Source: Rhizoclosmatium globosum
Lineage: Eukaryota > Chytridiomycota > Chytridiomycetes > Chytridiales > Chytriomycetaceae
Length of the DNA: 64,000 bases
Assembly (NCBI GenBank): GCA_002104985.1
Contig: MCGO01000027.1
Location: forward strand, 248,001 to 312,000
Reading direction: 5' to 3'
This document shows positions 23,676 through 34,754 of the stretch, one piece after another; within the stretch, counting starts at the first letter, position 1, and every line of letters begins with the position of its first letter. The notes beneath the pieces were generated by a model. It did not search any database. It was not told the origin of the DNA and saw only the letters and a list, made by a program, of their open reading frames with translations. Made by a program: the position numbers and the translations under genes.

Positions 23676-25207
23676 ATGAATCCAGTACGTGTGGCTATGT
23701 GTTTCTTGACTGTTTTCTGACGTTTACCAGGACGCCGACTCTTGCCTGGGCTTATGTCGGTAAAACAGTAACACTAGTTTGTTTCAGTCAACAACTTAAA
23801 AAAGAAATCCATCAGTTTCCATGATGGAACTGTATATAGTCTTGATGTATTCTCACCCGAAGAGTACAACATCAATGTTGACACAGGATATCGGGGTTAT
23901 CGAAAACGGGGAGGTCGAGTAGAACCAGAAGAACAAGATCCATCATCTAGAGGCATTATTCTTGTAACTGGTATGTGTTTTTTACCCTCCCTTTTTTCAT
24001 CGTAGTTGCCAGAATAACGTGAATTTTACTGTGAAGGTTCACACGATCAAACTATTTCAATGGCAAGCATACAAAGAGTACATTCTAAGGAAGACGGGTA
24101 TACCGTTAAAGTATGTTTTTACCATTAAAAGAAAAAAGAAAGCATGAAGTGCTAACTCATTTAATAGGCCACAAAAACCGCAACACTATCCGGCCACACA
24201 TCAGACGTATACGCCTTGGAAGTATTACCTGAAATCTATACCGCAGACGGAACGACAAGAGTCGGGCATTTACTATCCGCCGGAGACTATACACTCAGAA
24301 CATGGGACTTGGAGAAAAAAACCTTACGATCAACGTTCAGTGGCCATACAGGATACATTGCGTGCATAAAAATACGGGGCAAACGAGCATTCTCAGGGTC
24401 TTGGGATACAACGATTCGGTCATGGAACCTTGAGGTAATTTTACACTTTTGCGGTAAACCCCTAATTTTAATCTCAAATACCAATTTATATATGTAGACG
24501 GGAAAGGCGATGCACGTCTTTAAGGGACACACGAATATTGTGAATTGTCTGGACGTTACCAATACGGATTTGTTCAGTGGAAGTTGGGATCAAACGATTA
24601 TTCAATGGAGTCGATCGGTACCTGTCTCTTCCGTTCCTTAGACGATTTTCAACTCACATGATAGTTGACAGACTGGCGATCCTGTGCAAAGTTTTCGAGG
24701 ACACACGGACGGCGTGCAATGTCTTCAAGTATTTGAGGATAACTTGTATAGCGGGTATGACACACGTCCATTTCTGATGGTATCCTTTTTTTAATTCTGA
24801 TTTAAATATTGTTTACCAGATCTATGGATAAAACTATACGTGTTTGGAGTATTGCAACTGGAAAACTTATAAGGACAATGAAGGGACATATGGCTGGAAT
24901 CGAGTGCCTGCATGTTGTAGATGGAGTTTGTTTCACTGGCTCGTATGATAAGACTGTCCGTTGTTTCAATGTTGATGTAAGCCTCTCTTATTTCAATTTT
25001 AAGGTTAAGATTTGACTTTTTAAGACTGGAGAATGCATTCGATTGTTTGAAGGACACACAGACGGAATCTATTGCATCAAATATTACGACGGCTTACTAT
25101 TTTCTGGATCTGGAGACAAGTCTGTGAGGGTGTGGGACGCAAGTTTTCTGCAAATTGCGGCGAAAAAGAGCATATTTTGGTGCTGCTCTCTGGACACCAC
25201 AAAATAG
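23676..25207 (+). CDS. WD40-repeat protein, function unknown
   Basis: Nine exons (23676-23684, 23731-23759, 23816-23970, 24037-24110, 24168-24434, 24498-24617, 24672-24754, 24820-24976, 25025-25207) give 358 residues. About seven WD repeats cover almost the whole protein, e.g. LSGHTSDVYALEV, FSGHTGYIACIKI, FKGHTNIVNCLDV, FRGHTDGVQCLQV and FEGHTDGIYCIKY, with SGSWDTTIRSW-type ends. The GHT-rich repeats resemble the propellers of F-box/WD and TRAF7-like proteins, but no F-box or RING is present, so no role is assigned. The start is a 9-nt exon (MNP) next to a GTACGT donor. A CTTACAG directly before this ATG could instead be an acceptor, which would mean another upstream exon. Confidence 0.72.
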
Positions 25208-25274
25208 GGTGATATATAGAAGAAGAGTAAACTTTGTTTTATAAACATGAAGGAAGAGAATGAAGCGCAACACA

Positions 25275-27034
25275 TTAGTTACGGCCACCAGACAATTTGT
25301 CCAAAGCACGAGCTCCTTGCTCTTGCCACTCCTGCTTTGTAACCCAGAATGTCTCTCTGTCCTTCATGATATCTGCAAGTACAGCTCCACCCAAGAAGAC
25401 CATGTGCTTTCTGCGTGGTGGGTCCTCGACTCTTAATTTGAAGTCCTACATAACTTTTGAGTAAAAAAAATACGAAACGTCTACCATTCCACTCTCACCT
25501 TGAGACGAGACACATCTCCCTTCAACACTTTGTCAAGGTACAGCTTCTTGAGCTCCTTCTCCAAACGAGTTGGAAGACCTGGGTACATGGAGGTACCACC
25601 AGACAGAACAATGTGCTTGTACAATTCTGGGCGAATATCAAGGTCTCCGGATTGGATACAGTTGAAGAGCATATCTGAGGAGGTATTAGTAAAACCCAAA
25701 TGAAAAGAATGAGGCACATTACCAGCAACACCGTCAGATTCAACGTCAACCAAGTGTGGTTGGAAGAGGGCTTCTGGGGCTTCGAATCTTTCTGACCCAA
25801 CCTTGATGACACGACCATCTGGGAGCTGGATGAGAGAAAGGTTGTTCAGTATGCCAAGAAACGAATTTCTATGGAGAGGACTCACAGTGTATGATTCAAC
25901 AAGAACTGTAGTCTCAGTAGCCAACTTCTGCTCCAAGGCCAAGTCATATCTATTTTTTATGGTTTGTAATATGCATAGGTTAGTTCATACACACCCAGAA
26001 ACCCCTTCATAGCACTAAAACGCCTCACCCAACATAACAAAGCTTCTCCTTCAATTGTCTAACAGTCTCAAAGTCCGCGGTACGGTTGAATGCATATCCA
26101 CGAAGAAGGAGGAGTTTGATGAGGTAGCGTGTAATATCGCGACCTGCGACATCGAGACGCTTGATCATGTGAGGAAGGGCAAATCCTTCGTAGACGGGGA
26201 CAATGTGGGTGACACCGTCTCCTGAGTCGACGACAACACCGGTTTGGAGACCTGTTTGGAGATTGGTAGGTAGGGTATATCGATTCAGCATGTGTGCATT
26301 AGAGTCTTCGTTGGGGGACATGGCGGATGAGAGGGTGGTAGGCGGCGACTACGGCTGCATGTATGTTGTGTGGATGGGTGGAAGGTATCCGTTTTTTGAT
26401 TGTATAAGAGGAGGGTATCGCGGGGGTGGGTTGAGGGGGGACGCGCTGCAATAAATAAAGGGGGGGAGCATGCCCAGACAACGGCCGATCTCAAGGTGGG
26501 TGCAGGCAAGAAAAGAACAAGCAACGCACCTTGGGCATAGAGAGTGAGCACGGCCTGGATGGCAACGTAGACACCCTGGAAGCCGTAGTGGTCAAACATC
26601 ACCTCGCACATCTTCTCGCGGTTCTTCTTTGGATTCATGACAGGCTCGGTCAGCAGAATCTTGTGGTCGGCAGGGTTCGTAATCTTCAGCTTGTTTGCAA
26701 AGGTGTAGTTCCACAGGTGCAGCATGTTGTCCCAGTCCTTCACGATACCGTTCTCCATTGGATACGTCATTTGCAGCATCGTGCGCAGGGCCGCAGCCTC
26801 GTCACCGACCATGACGTCCTTGAGCTGAGCCTCGCCCATGCGTTCTTCAGCGCGAAGGATTGGGCGGCCAACGACCGCGGGGAAGATGCTCTCGGGGAAG
26901 TTGGTTCCAGCGAATCCGCACTTGACGAACTAGTTTGTTGTTTGTTTGTTGTTGGGTTGGATTGCGCGTGCGTGCGTGGGTCAATGCCGACTTACTCCGG
27001 TTCCGTTGTCGCACACTACGACTCGCCCACTCAT
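25275..27034 (-). CDS. ARP2: actin-related protein 2 (Arp2/3 complex)
   Basis: Seven exons (26996-27034, 26530-26929, 26029-26251, 25886-25949, 25723-25825, 25499-25674, 25275-25445) sum to 392 codons, the normal Arp2 length. Motifs: [20 protein letters not shown] at the nucleotide pocket, [36 protein letters not shown] and the C-terminal [32 protein letters not shown] identifies Arp2 rather than actin. It nucleates branched actin filaments in endocytosis and motility. The intron between exons 2 and 3 is 278 nt, three to four times longer than most here, and low in complexity (C/T-rich on this strand). Confidence 0.96.
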
Positions 27035-27166
27035 TTTTGGGTTGAGGTTGTTCGGGGATGCTTTTTCGCGTCCACCCACCCCAACAAACAAAAAGCACCT
27101 TCTCTCCTCTCTTTCACTTCTTTATTCTTCATCATGTTATAAATACATTCAATGGTAACTGAGGAA

Positions 27167-27782
27167 TCAAGAAGAGTGAAGCTGTATTGGTTCGATTCGA
27201 ATTAACATCAATGTAAACTAAAGCACAAAGCGCTCACATCACGCTCGATTTCGAGCCAGGCGAATGCACGCAAGGCAGCATCGTGTGTCTGTGTTGGAGG
27301 ATCATCGTGTCCCCAAACAGTCATGGCATCAAATGTGGCATCTGTACGAAGATACCTCGCAGATGCATCGGCAGCATCACGTGCTTCAACGAGCACTAGG
27401 CCTTTTGAGTCGATTGATTGAAAGAAAGCGGAAACAAGCAAGAGTCAGTGTTTCAAAACAAGGAACCAAAACAAGTCCAACTAAACAACGCACCAGCAAA
27501 GTCTGATCCAAGCGACACACGCGTCCCGCCAAGTCCTCGTCCTCGGAATGATGCACGCAGACTACTGCCGGCATCGCGTGTCTCTGTTGCGTCGTTGCTT
27601 CCAGCGACGTCCGAACTTGTTGTCCATGATTCTGCCACACCCTCGTTCCGCTGCACAAAGAGACCAGACACATTCGCGTGTCCCGTGTGTCCGATTGTGC
27701 ATGGAAGAAGGTGCACAAGAGTTGATGTCGTTGTCGATGATGGACCAGTCGGGGTTTTGAAGGTGATGGCGGAACTCTCCAT
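27167..27782 (-). CDS. RNASEH2C: ribonuclease H2 subunit C
   Basis: Exons 27494-27782, 27238-27401 and a 15-nt last exon 27167-27181 give 155 residues, close to the human protein. Conserved points are LVHLLPCTIGHTG, LRASFRGRGLGG before the first intron, GLVLVEA, and FDAMTVWGHDD followed by AWLEIERDV. RNase H2C is a non-catalytic subunit that with H2B supports RNase H2A in removing ribonucleotides from DNA (family knowledge). The family is poorly conserved, so the assignment rests on these few motifs and on length. If the last intron is not spliced, the protein ends ten or so residues later at 27208. Confidence 0.75.
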
Positions 27783-27817
27783 TTTCGATCTTATTTTATT
27801 GTTCTGTGAAAAGAGAG
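27783..27817. promoter_or_regulatory. 35-bp spacer between two divergent start codons
   Basis: Only 35 bp, AT-rich, lie between the ATG of the RNase H2C gene and the ATG of the SAM-domain adaptor. A bidirectional promoter this short means transcription of at least one gene probably begins inside the other's leader or coding region, unless one start codon lies further downstream. Confidence 0.45.
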
Positions 27818-30182
27818 ATGGAGAACTGGAGAACTTCGGAAGTGGGCGCGTTTGTACACTCTCTCGGTCTCTCTTCTCAATACGAGACTGCCTTTGTTGG
27901 TACGTGTTTCATCCTGTGTACCTTCAGCCAAGTTGGTTCTGGCGCACATGGAAACCTAATCACACTACACTCTCCGAAATAGACAACGACATTACTGGCG
28001 ACCTGCTTGCTCATGCCGATCATGCCATGCTCAAGCAACTCGGCATATCCTCTGTCGGTCACAGAATAACTATCCTAAATGCAATTGCTGTCAAACGGGC
28101 GGCTGACCTGTCAGCCAACCTCCCTACCCCAACTCAAGGTTCGTCTTCTGCTCTAAGCGTAGCGTATAAAAGCTACAAACAAGAGAAGGACTGAGTCGGC
28201 GTTGAAGCCGCCATAGCCGTGGTGGACGCCTCAAGTGGCAAAGTAACACCGAGAATACAACAACCCTGTGTCCATCACCTATTCAGACATCAAACAGTCA
28301 TAAACAATGTTTTGTCTTTGTCGAACTAGACGTTGGCGCTGTGGACAGTTTCTCCTTCACCCTTAAACCCCCTTCACCAATTCATATCCATCACTTCCTG
28401 GCTTATTTCCAGATTTAAAATAGATTCCACACCTACTACCTTATCAAACGAATCGGTTCTGGAACGTCTGTCAAACGATATATTGAAAATACATACAGAG
28501 CTCGCCACTCTGCGTCAGGACTTGGGGCCTGTTTGGCAAATGCTGGATGACGTTAGAGTAAGTTTGACGAACTATGTTTTTACTCTCTCTGCTTTGTTTC
28601 ATCTAACCCGACCCTCACTCCTCTGTAACTAGGCTAGGCCCCGTGTGGATAGCAACAAAATACCCACACCTCTCTCCGCACATCCTCACGATTACTTTCG
28701 GAAAAATGATTCAGTACGTTTCTTTGCAGTTTTGAATTTTTTGGCAGTCAAGATTACTCAATCTACAACCAACCAGACTCTAATGCCTGGAAGTCCCAAT
28801 GACAGCAACGTTGGCGTAATTCGCATCAACCTCGAAAGTATAGGAAGAAACGAAATCAAACCGTTTCGCGTGTCAGACACGGATACTGCCGATAAAGTAC
28901 TCTTGGGTATCCTCAAAAAGTACAGCGTCCTTGAAAGCACAGCCAGTTTCATGTTTTGCGTCAGGAACTCTGATGGAACCGGTATGGCGAGGAATTTCTC
29001 TTCTCCTCCCCTTTTTTTTTTCGGACACTAAAAAAACACACTTACCAAAAATAAGACCGCCGCCTCAACTCTGACGATAAACCTTTACTATTGCAACAAA
29101 AACATAACCAGACTTTACCCTCCCCCACAACGCCATCCTCTGCCACCTCCTCAAACCACCTCATTTTCTACATTAAACGAAACTCCCCGCCTTCACCCAC
29201 CCCGTCCTCTCCAACAACCGCAAAACGACCGCCAACACTCCCAGACCCGGCAACATCAACAACATCATCGAACGTATATATTGCAGTATTCAACTACAAA
29301 CCTGCACGCGCCGATGAGCTCCCCGTGACTATTGGAGACACGTTCATTGTCCTCAAGAAAGACCGGGATTGGGTGACAGTCAACCGCGTTGGAGGAGATT
29401 CTGTAGGATGGATCCCACGGGGATGTTTAAAGCTGGAAGAGGAAGTGTTGAAGAGTGGTGGAAGTGCGGGTACGCCCGGTGTTGGTGTTGATGCAGAGTT
29501 TCCCGTTTTGGTGGTGATGTTGTATGACTATGACGGGGAGGCGGCTGTTTCTGCTGGAAACGGGGTTGGTGTGAAAGTGAAGGCTGGGAGTTTGGTGACG
29601 GTGTTGAAGAAGGAGAAGCAGTGGTTGTATGGGAAGATTGTTTCGACGGATAGAAAAGGGTGGATTCCGGATTCTTATGTTTCTGTGGTGAATCGAGAAA
29701 TTATTGAGGAAAAGGTGAAGTGCCTTGATGATGTTTTCTTTTGTTTATTAACGAGTCAACGCATGTAGAAACTTGCAAATCTTGTGGGTCATTTCGATCG
29801 TTCTCTCAGTGACGAAGCTAAAATCGATGAGAAGCATATTCATCTTGAGTCTGGAAAGTCTGTAAACCTCGTTTCTTTGATTGAAACTGTGAATGTAGGG
29901 TTGGGGCGATGGGTGGAGTTGGAGGATCGTGATGTTTCAACTTTTCGAGGGAACAGGGAAGCGATCTTAGATAAATTATCGGCGGGGCTGAATTGGATTT
30001 CATTCTTGTCTGGCAAGATCGAAGTTATACGGAATAGCTCGCATGTGGAGGAAATTGTTGAAAGCATATTAAATGCAAGTGATTCGTGTAGAATGTGTGG
30101 GACGATGGCGAATGCGGATGAAGACCGGCAATTGGATATAGTATATTCCGGGTTGAAGAAAGCAGTGAGATTGCTGGAATAG
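27818..30182 (+). CDS. SAM-RA-SH3-SH3 adaptor, Ste50/Ubc2-like
   Basis: Eight exons (27818-27899, 27983-28138, 28196-28242, 28330-28557, 28633-28713, 28753-28981, 29056-29714, 29769-30182) sum to 632 codons. Order of domains: SAM (about 1-75; ENWRTSEVGAFVHSLGL, LKQLGISSVGHRITIL), a helical linker, a Ras-association domain (about 210-290; IRINLESIGRNEIKPFRV, SASF-type end), a Ser/Thr/Pro-rich stretch, SH3-1 (IAVFNYKPARADELPVTIGD...GWIPRGCL) and SH3-2 (VVMLYDYDGEA...WIPDSYV), then a helical tail. Ste50 adaptors link Cdc42/Ras signals to the Ste11 MAPKKK. Ustilago Ubc2 has the same SAM-RA plus two SH3 domains (established knowledge). Exon 3 and its borders were chosen for phase and are the least certain part. 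Confidence 0.8.
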
Positions 30183-30238
30183 GAGAGTTTTTTGTGAGAG
30201 ATTGTTTGCTTTTTTCTTTGCCAACATCAACAACATCT

Positions 30239-30769
30239 ATGTTCGTCCGACGAGCTCTTCACCGGGCACCACTCGCATTCCGCAGCATCGCCACTCCATT
30301 CACCGCATCCACACCTGTTGCCGCATTCACCACCGCCGCCCCTCAAATCACAAAAGCAGACGCCCTGAAAGAATACGTTCCTCCTTCCGAATGGTCAACC
30401 ACCACCAAAGAGAACCTCAACCGCCTGCGCAACCAAACATCATTCAATGCAATCGTCGAAGTAAAGCAGCGTCCCTACTTTGTAGCCGTCAATGATGTCA
30501 TCGTTACCATGCGAATGAACGACCTCAACCTAGGCGATGTCATCACACTGGATCGAGTGCGGGAGATTGGATCAGAAGACTTTATCTTGCAGGGGAACCC
30601 ATACGTGCACCCAAGCTATTTCACCGTGAAGGCTGTGGTCATTGAGCACCCAGTCTCACAAGAGATTGTGCGTCACCATTGGAAAAAGAGAGGGCACCAG
30701 CCAGTTCATGTCAACAGAAATCACCACACTGCTTTGAGGGTGTCGGAGATCTCAATCAACAAGGTATAA
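30239..30769 (+). CDS. mitochondrial ribosomal protein bL21m
   Basis: A single exon encodes 176 residues. The N-terminus (MFVRRALHRAPLAFRSIATP) is rich in Arg and Ala without acids, a typical mitochondrial import signal. The bL21 fold follows: FNAIVEVKQRPYFVAVNDVI, LGDVITLDRVREIGSEDF and HHWKKRGHQPVHVNRNHH, the L21 signature near the C-terminus. It is a structural protein of the large mitoribosomal subunit. An in-frame ATG upstream (30194) would add 15 unconserved residues. The start at 30239 is preferred because it begins the presequence. It sits 56 bp after the adaptor gene on the same strand. Confidence 0.92.
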   Translation: MFVRRALHRAPLAFRSIATPFTASTPVAAFTTAAPQITKADALKEYVPPSEWSTTTKENLNRLRNQTSFNAIVEVKQRPYFVAVNDVIVTMRMNDLNLGDVITLDRVREIGSEDFILQGNPYVHPSYFTVKAVVIEHPVSQEIVRHHWKKRGHQPVHVNRNHHTALRVSEISINKV

Positions 30770-30900
30770 TCAACAACAACTACAAACAAATCAAACGGAT
30801 GATGGGAAATTCAAGATGATGGAATCCATTGATGAGGAATCGGGAGGAATGTTTCCTTCAGGATGTTTTGCCAAATAAATCGTTTTTAAATTTTACCAGT

Positions 30901-32084
30901 ATGTCTGATTTGCGAAAGGTTGCGCTTTGGTCGGCAGCCCTCCAAGATCATTACTTCACCAAACAACCACCATCAGTTCAAACAAAAGCAGCACACAAAC
31001 AACGTCAAAAATGGGAACGAGAAGCAAAACGTCGACAGGGGCTCCTACCTGTTCGCCTTCCAAAACTTCAAAGTGTTGGATCACCTTCACCAACGGAATC
31101 ACAACTCGATCGACCTATTCTTACAACTCCTACGCTGAACCTAATTCCAGATATAGCTCTGGATAGAGCACCGAAGATCACGCTGGCTCAAAAAATGGGA
31201 ATCATTGAAGCCCCAAAACAACTCCTCACCAAATCTGAGTGGGAGCAAGTTAAAGTCAAAGCTAAAGCTCAAGAAACTAAGGAATGTGCAATTTGCTGTG
31301 AACCTTTTAGAAATTTAAGTCAGGTGATTCTTTCATGCAGCCATTCTTTCCACAAGGCGTGTATACAATCATATGAACGATACACGAATTCAAAGAGATG
31401 TGTACGTTCACGAAAAAAAAGTAGTTATCATCGCTGATTCTAAATTCTAATTCCCAGCCCCTCTGTCGCGCTGTCGGTTATGAAACATTACTAACCTCAG
31501 AAGCTGCGGCCGAATATTATCACAATGCAGCCACGAAAATCCAATCAACATGGCGGATGCACAAACTACACAAATCGTATCTCCACCACCGGAAAACCCA
31601 TGAACCAAAACATCCATTGCTCAAAAGAAAATTCCACATGGAACGATTGACGCAGATGAATCAAGAGTTTGAGGGACAGATGAAGGAAGATGAATGTGAA
31701 ATGGATCAAGTGTTACGGGAAATGGAAGGGGCTCTTCGTCTCTCTCGAGACACTTTTGAAAAGTTTTCAACTTTTTACCGTGAACCTGAAGATTGGGACC
31801 AAATAATTGATGGAGTATATAAAAGGAATGAGTTGCCGTTGCAAGAATCGTGCTCGATTTGTCTCTGTGAGCTGGCCCCTCCTGATGAAACGTCGATTGC
31901 TCTTGCCGCAGATCAGTACGCGGCCAAGAAGTTAAGGAAGAGGAATATTGCCTTGTTATCATGTGGCCACCTTCTTCATCAAAAATGCATTTCAAACTTG
32001 GAGAGGTTTCATGTTGGAGAGAAGAAGGGGACCTTCTGCCCGGTTTGCCGAGCAGAATACAGGAGGACGCTGTTTCCTTACTGA
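30901..32084 (+). CDS. double RING-H2 and IQ-motif protein, RNF32-like
   Basis: Two exons (30901-31401 and 31458-32084) give 375 residues. The first RING-H2 starts at CAICCEPFRNLSQVILSCSHSFHKAC and is closed by the second-exon PLCRAVGYETLL. An IQ motif (AATKIQSTWRMHKL) follows, then a helical acidic region, and a second RING-H2 (CSICLCELAPPDE, LSCGHLLHQKC, CPVCRAEYRR) ends the protein. RING-IQ-RING is the layout of RNF32, a protein of ciliated and sperm cells in animals (family knowledge). A role in flagellated cells is inference, but it fits IFT56 in the window. The intron cuts the first RING between its last two zinc-ligand pairs. Confidence 0.86.
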
Positions 32085-32157
32085 AAAAAGAATAAAGCGG
32101 ATATATTTATATCAAAGGTTTATTTTTGGGGACATAGCATAAGTGAATAGTTGGCGA

Positions 32158-33932
32158 CTACTGTTTCGAAAGCGAGCTCAAACCGCTCAAACCCTTTTCC
32201 ACAGAAGACGAGCGCTGCAAACCGCCCGAAGCACTACTGCCACTCGTTGTAGAAGGATGGTTACTGAGAGCAGACGACAAGTTACTGAGTTTACTCAATC
32301 CCTTTTCCGCAGACGGCGTTCTTTGAAGTCCAATCGAGGTAGAATGTGTATATGTTTCCGTAGAGGCAGTAAGTTGGATCCCCTTGGAAGTCAATCCCTT
32401 CTTGGACCCAATTTTAAAACCAAAGTCCCCATCATCTTCACTGCTCTCGTCATCTTCATCATCGTCGAACAACACTTTGCGCTTCACTTGCGACACAAGC
32501 AAATCTACTTCTTGGTCGTCAAGGGCGGCTGCAAAGGCAGGGTTGTTCGCTCCAGCAATCACTATTTCCGCCTCCGAATCCGCATCCTCTGAATCATTGT
32601 CCGCAGCTCCGAATCCAAAACTCAGCTTCTTCTTTTCACTGACGGGGATAACTTCTTTAGGTTCGGCTGCGAAACGAATGGCCCGTGGGATGGGGGCGGG
32701 GCTAATTGGGAGTGACGATGCAGCAGATGATGTATCTTCAGCCGCCGACGACGATGCGGCACGCAATCGAGCCTGACGTTCTCGTTCTGCAGCAGAGGCA
32801 AGGAAAAAGTCCGCCTTCTTTCCAGTCAGTGGTGGGATGGCACCTTGACGTTGAAATGATGTTTTGATAGATTGCACTGTTGCAACAAAGTCCTTTGTCT
32901 GCTGTCCCTGATTTTGGAGTTGCTGAGCTGCTTGAGAGAATAGATCGGGATCAGATGTGGCACGAGGACCTGTTGCGAGAAGTCGACGTGGAGCACTTGT
33001 TGTCTCGGCAAGGTTTTTCAGGGCAGGTTTTAAGTGAGTAGGATGAGGAGGATGGTTGCTGCTGTTTCTAGAGGCTTCGCATACGCTACAGTTCCCGGCA
33101 CAATCTGCATTGCCGCACGCAGGATATGTAGATTGCCCGGCTTTGGCAGCGGCCTGAAGTTGAAGCAGAGGCTCATATGTATGAAACGGTCCATAGAGCC
33201 AGTTAACATCGCCGTCTTTGTTCCTACGATGTTATATCAGGATTAACTAGACTTCGAAAAACCCCAACGTACCAGTTGAGGGTAACAGGTGAAATCGTCT
33301 TCAAGGCAAACTTCATTTGGAAGAATTTTCTCCATGATGCATTCTCCAGCCTAATTTCAAAAAGTCAAATTGTGTGGTTATGTGTGGCTGAAGTTGGGGT
33401 TGAGGTGGTTCCAAAGCCAAAGGAGGCGCCTTGGTATCACAGCATCATAGACAACTCTGTATGATTTTCCAGGACTCTTTCATCTGAAATCTACAGCTAG
33501 TCGTCCCGGCATTTGATGAACGGCTTTCCCAGCCCCCTTAAACTGTGAACCCTTCGCTCAGCACCCGAAACCACCGAACGAGACACAAATAGTCGCTATG
33601 CTGCTTAACAGCTTCGAGAGAGGCTATCGAGGAGCCGCCGTGTTTCATATATGAAGTTCCAATCAGAGATGCCCATTTCAAATCCATGATAGTTCTGATG
33701 GCAGGTGTTGCCACCCAACCAGTCCAGTTCCTCACAGGTACACCATCGCTGTTATTAGCTCTAGACCAGTCACACTAGTTCCGAGAGGGCAGTGTTCCAG
33801 AGGCAACTTGGGCAGCTCAGACGCTCACCTTCTTCCGTTGATTAGCGAGTTTTTGTTCTTTGTGGCATTCTTCCAGCACTCATGCAAGTCGAATTCGTTG
33901 AATTGATGCGATAGGTAATCGACGGCCGCCAT
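32158..33932 (-). CDS. AreA-type GATA-like (DUF1752 family) domain protein
   Basis: Exons 33829-33932, 33273-33350 and 32158-33223 give 415 residues. The first exons join into LHECWKNATKNKNSLINGRR, then LENASWRKFFQMKF, then TISPVTLNWNKDGDVNWLYG. This looks like the fungal 'GATA-like' domain found N-terminal in AreA/Gat1-type regulators and unrelated fungal proteins (recognised from memory, not searched). A Cys cluster follows (C-x4-C-x3-C-x2-C: CGNADCAGNCSVC). The C-terminal half is Ser/Ala-rich with acidic patches (VLFDDDEDDESSEDD) and two copies of a GLQRxxSxEKGLSxLS repeat at the end. The first intron is 478 nt, far longer than the local norm. No DNA-binding GATA zinc finger of the usual spacing is seen. 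Confidence 0.6.
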
Positions 33933-34181
33933 GGTCTAGTGAGGGAGGGATTGGGGATGGTTTTCGTCAAGTCCAAATCGGAAGAATCGCTTTCCCCTGG
34001 AAAAACTTGGCGGCCTTCCCGAGAGTCATCGTGATTCACGCCTGGCTCTCAATACTGTTCTCTCAGGAACCATAAAAGTAAATAAGAGTAAATTCCAAGT
34101 TGTATTATAACAAATACATGAGTTTCAACACACCACTCATCATCAATCAGAAATAGTTTAGAGAATGAATCGGCGAATGAT

Positions 34182-34754
34182 TTACTCCTCCTCCTCAGCC
34201 TCCTCACCCTCACCAGCCTCAGCAGCCTTAGCTCTCTTACGCTGGGTACGACCTGGGCGACCACCACCGTATGGGGAGGTAAGGGAGAAGTCAATGTGCT
34301 TCTGGGAGTCAAGACGGACAATGAAGGATGGAACGTTCACAATCTGCTTTCCAACACGGATGTGTCTCTGCTTGATCAAGACACGGGCGTGGTGGATAGA
34401 CTTGGCCAAACCAAGCTTGAAGACCTGGGTCTGGAGACGACGCTCCAAGAAGTCCTCAACCTTGAGACCCAAGACGTAATCGAGCTTGGCCTTGGTCTCG
34501 TCCAAGACTCCGATACGAATCAAACGACGGATAAGAGCGTTACCCTCGAACAAACGACGTGGGTCCTTCTCGGCTCTCATGAGCAAGTCACGGGCAGCAC
34601 GACGGATCTTGGACAAGGTGAGACCGACACGGTAGATCTCACGCTTGTTCTTGAGACCGTACTCTCCGGCGAGCTTCAACTCGGCGTCGAGACGGGCGGC
34701 CTCGTATGGGCGCTTTGGAACCTTAGCGGTCTTGGATCCGTTAATGACTGGCAT
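34182..34754 (-). CDS. RPS9: 40S ribosomal protein uS4 (RPS9)
   Basis: A single coding exon encodes 190 residues with the full uS4 sequence: [72 protein letters not shown] and [14 protein letters not shown], ending in an acidic Glu tail. It contacts 18S rRNA in the small subunit and supports decoding fidelity. The reverse-strand bases before the ATG read CCCTTTCAG, an acceptor, so a leader intron (or an intron right after the start codon region) is likely, as with eL30. Confidence 0.97.
   Translation of the reverse strand: MPVINGSKTAKVPKRPYEAARLDAELKLAGEYGLKNKREIYRVGLTLSKIRRAARDLLMRAEKDPRRLFEGNALIRRLIRIGVLDETKAKLDYVLGLKVEDFLERRLQTQVFKLGLAKSIHHARVLIKQRHIRVGKQIVNVPSFIVRLDSQKHIDFSLTSPYGGGRPGRTQRKRAKAAEAGEGEEAEEEE

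Noticed and set aside
33316..33335. Starts of the AreA-type gene at ATG 33316 or 33335
   Set aside because: The ATG at 33335 leads to an out-of-phase splice. The ATG at 33316 works in frame but would cut off the LENASWR part of the domain, which continues through an acceptor to an upstream exon.
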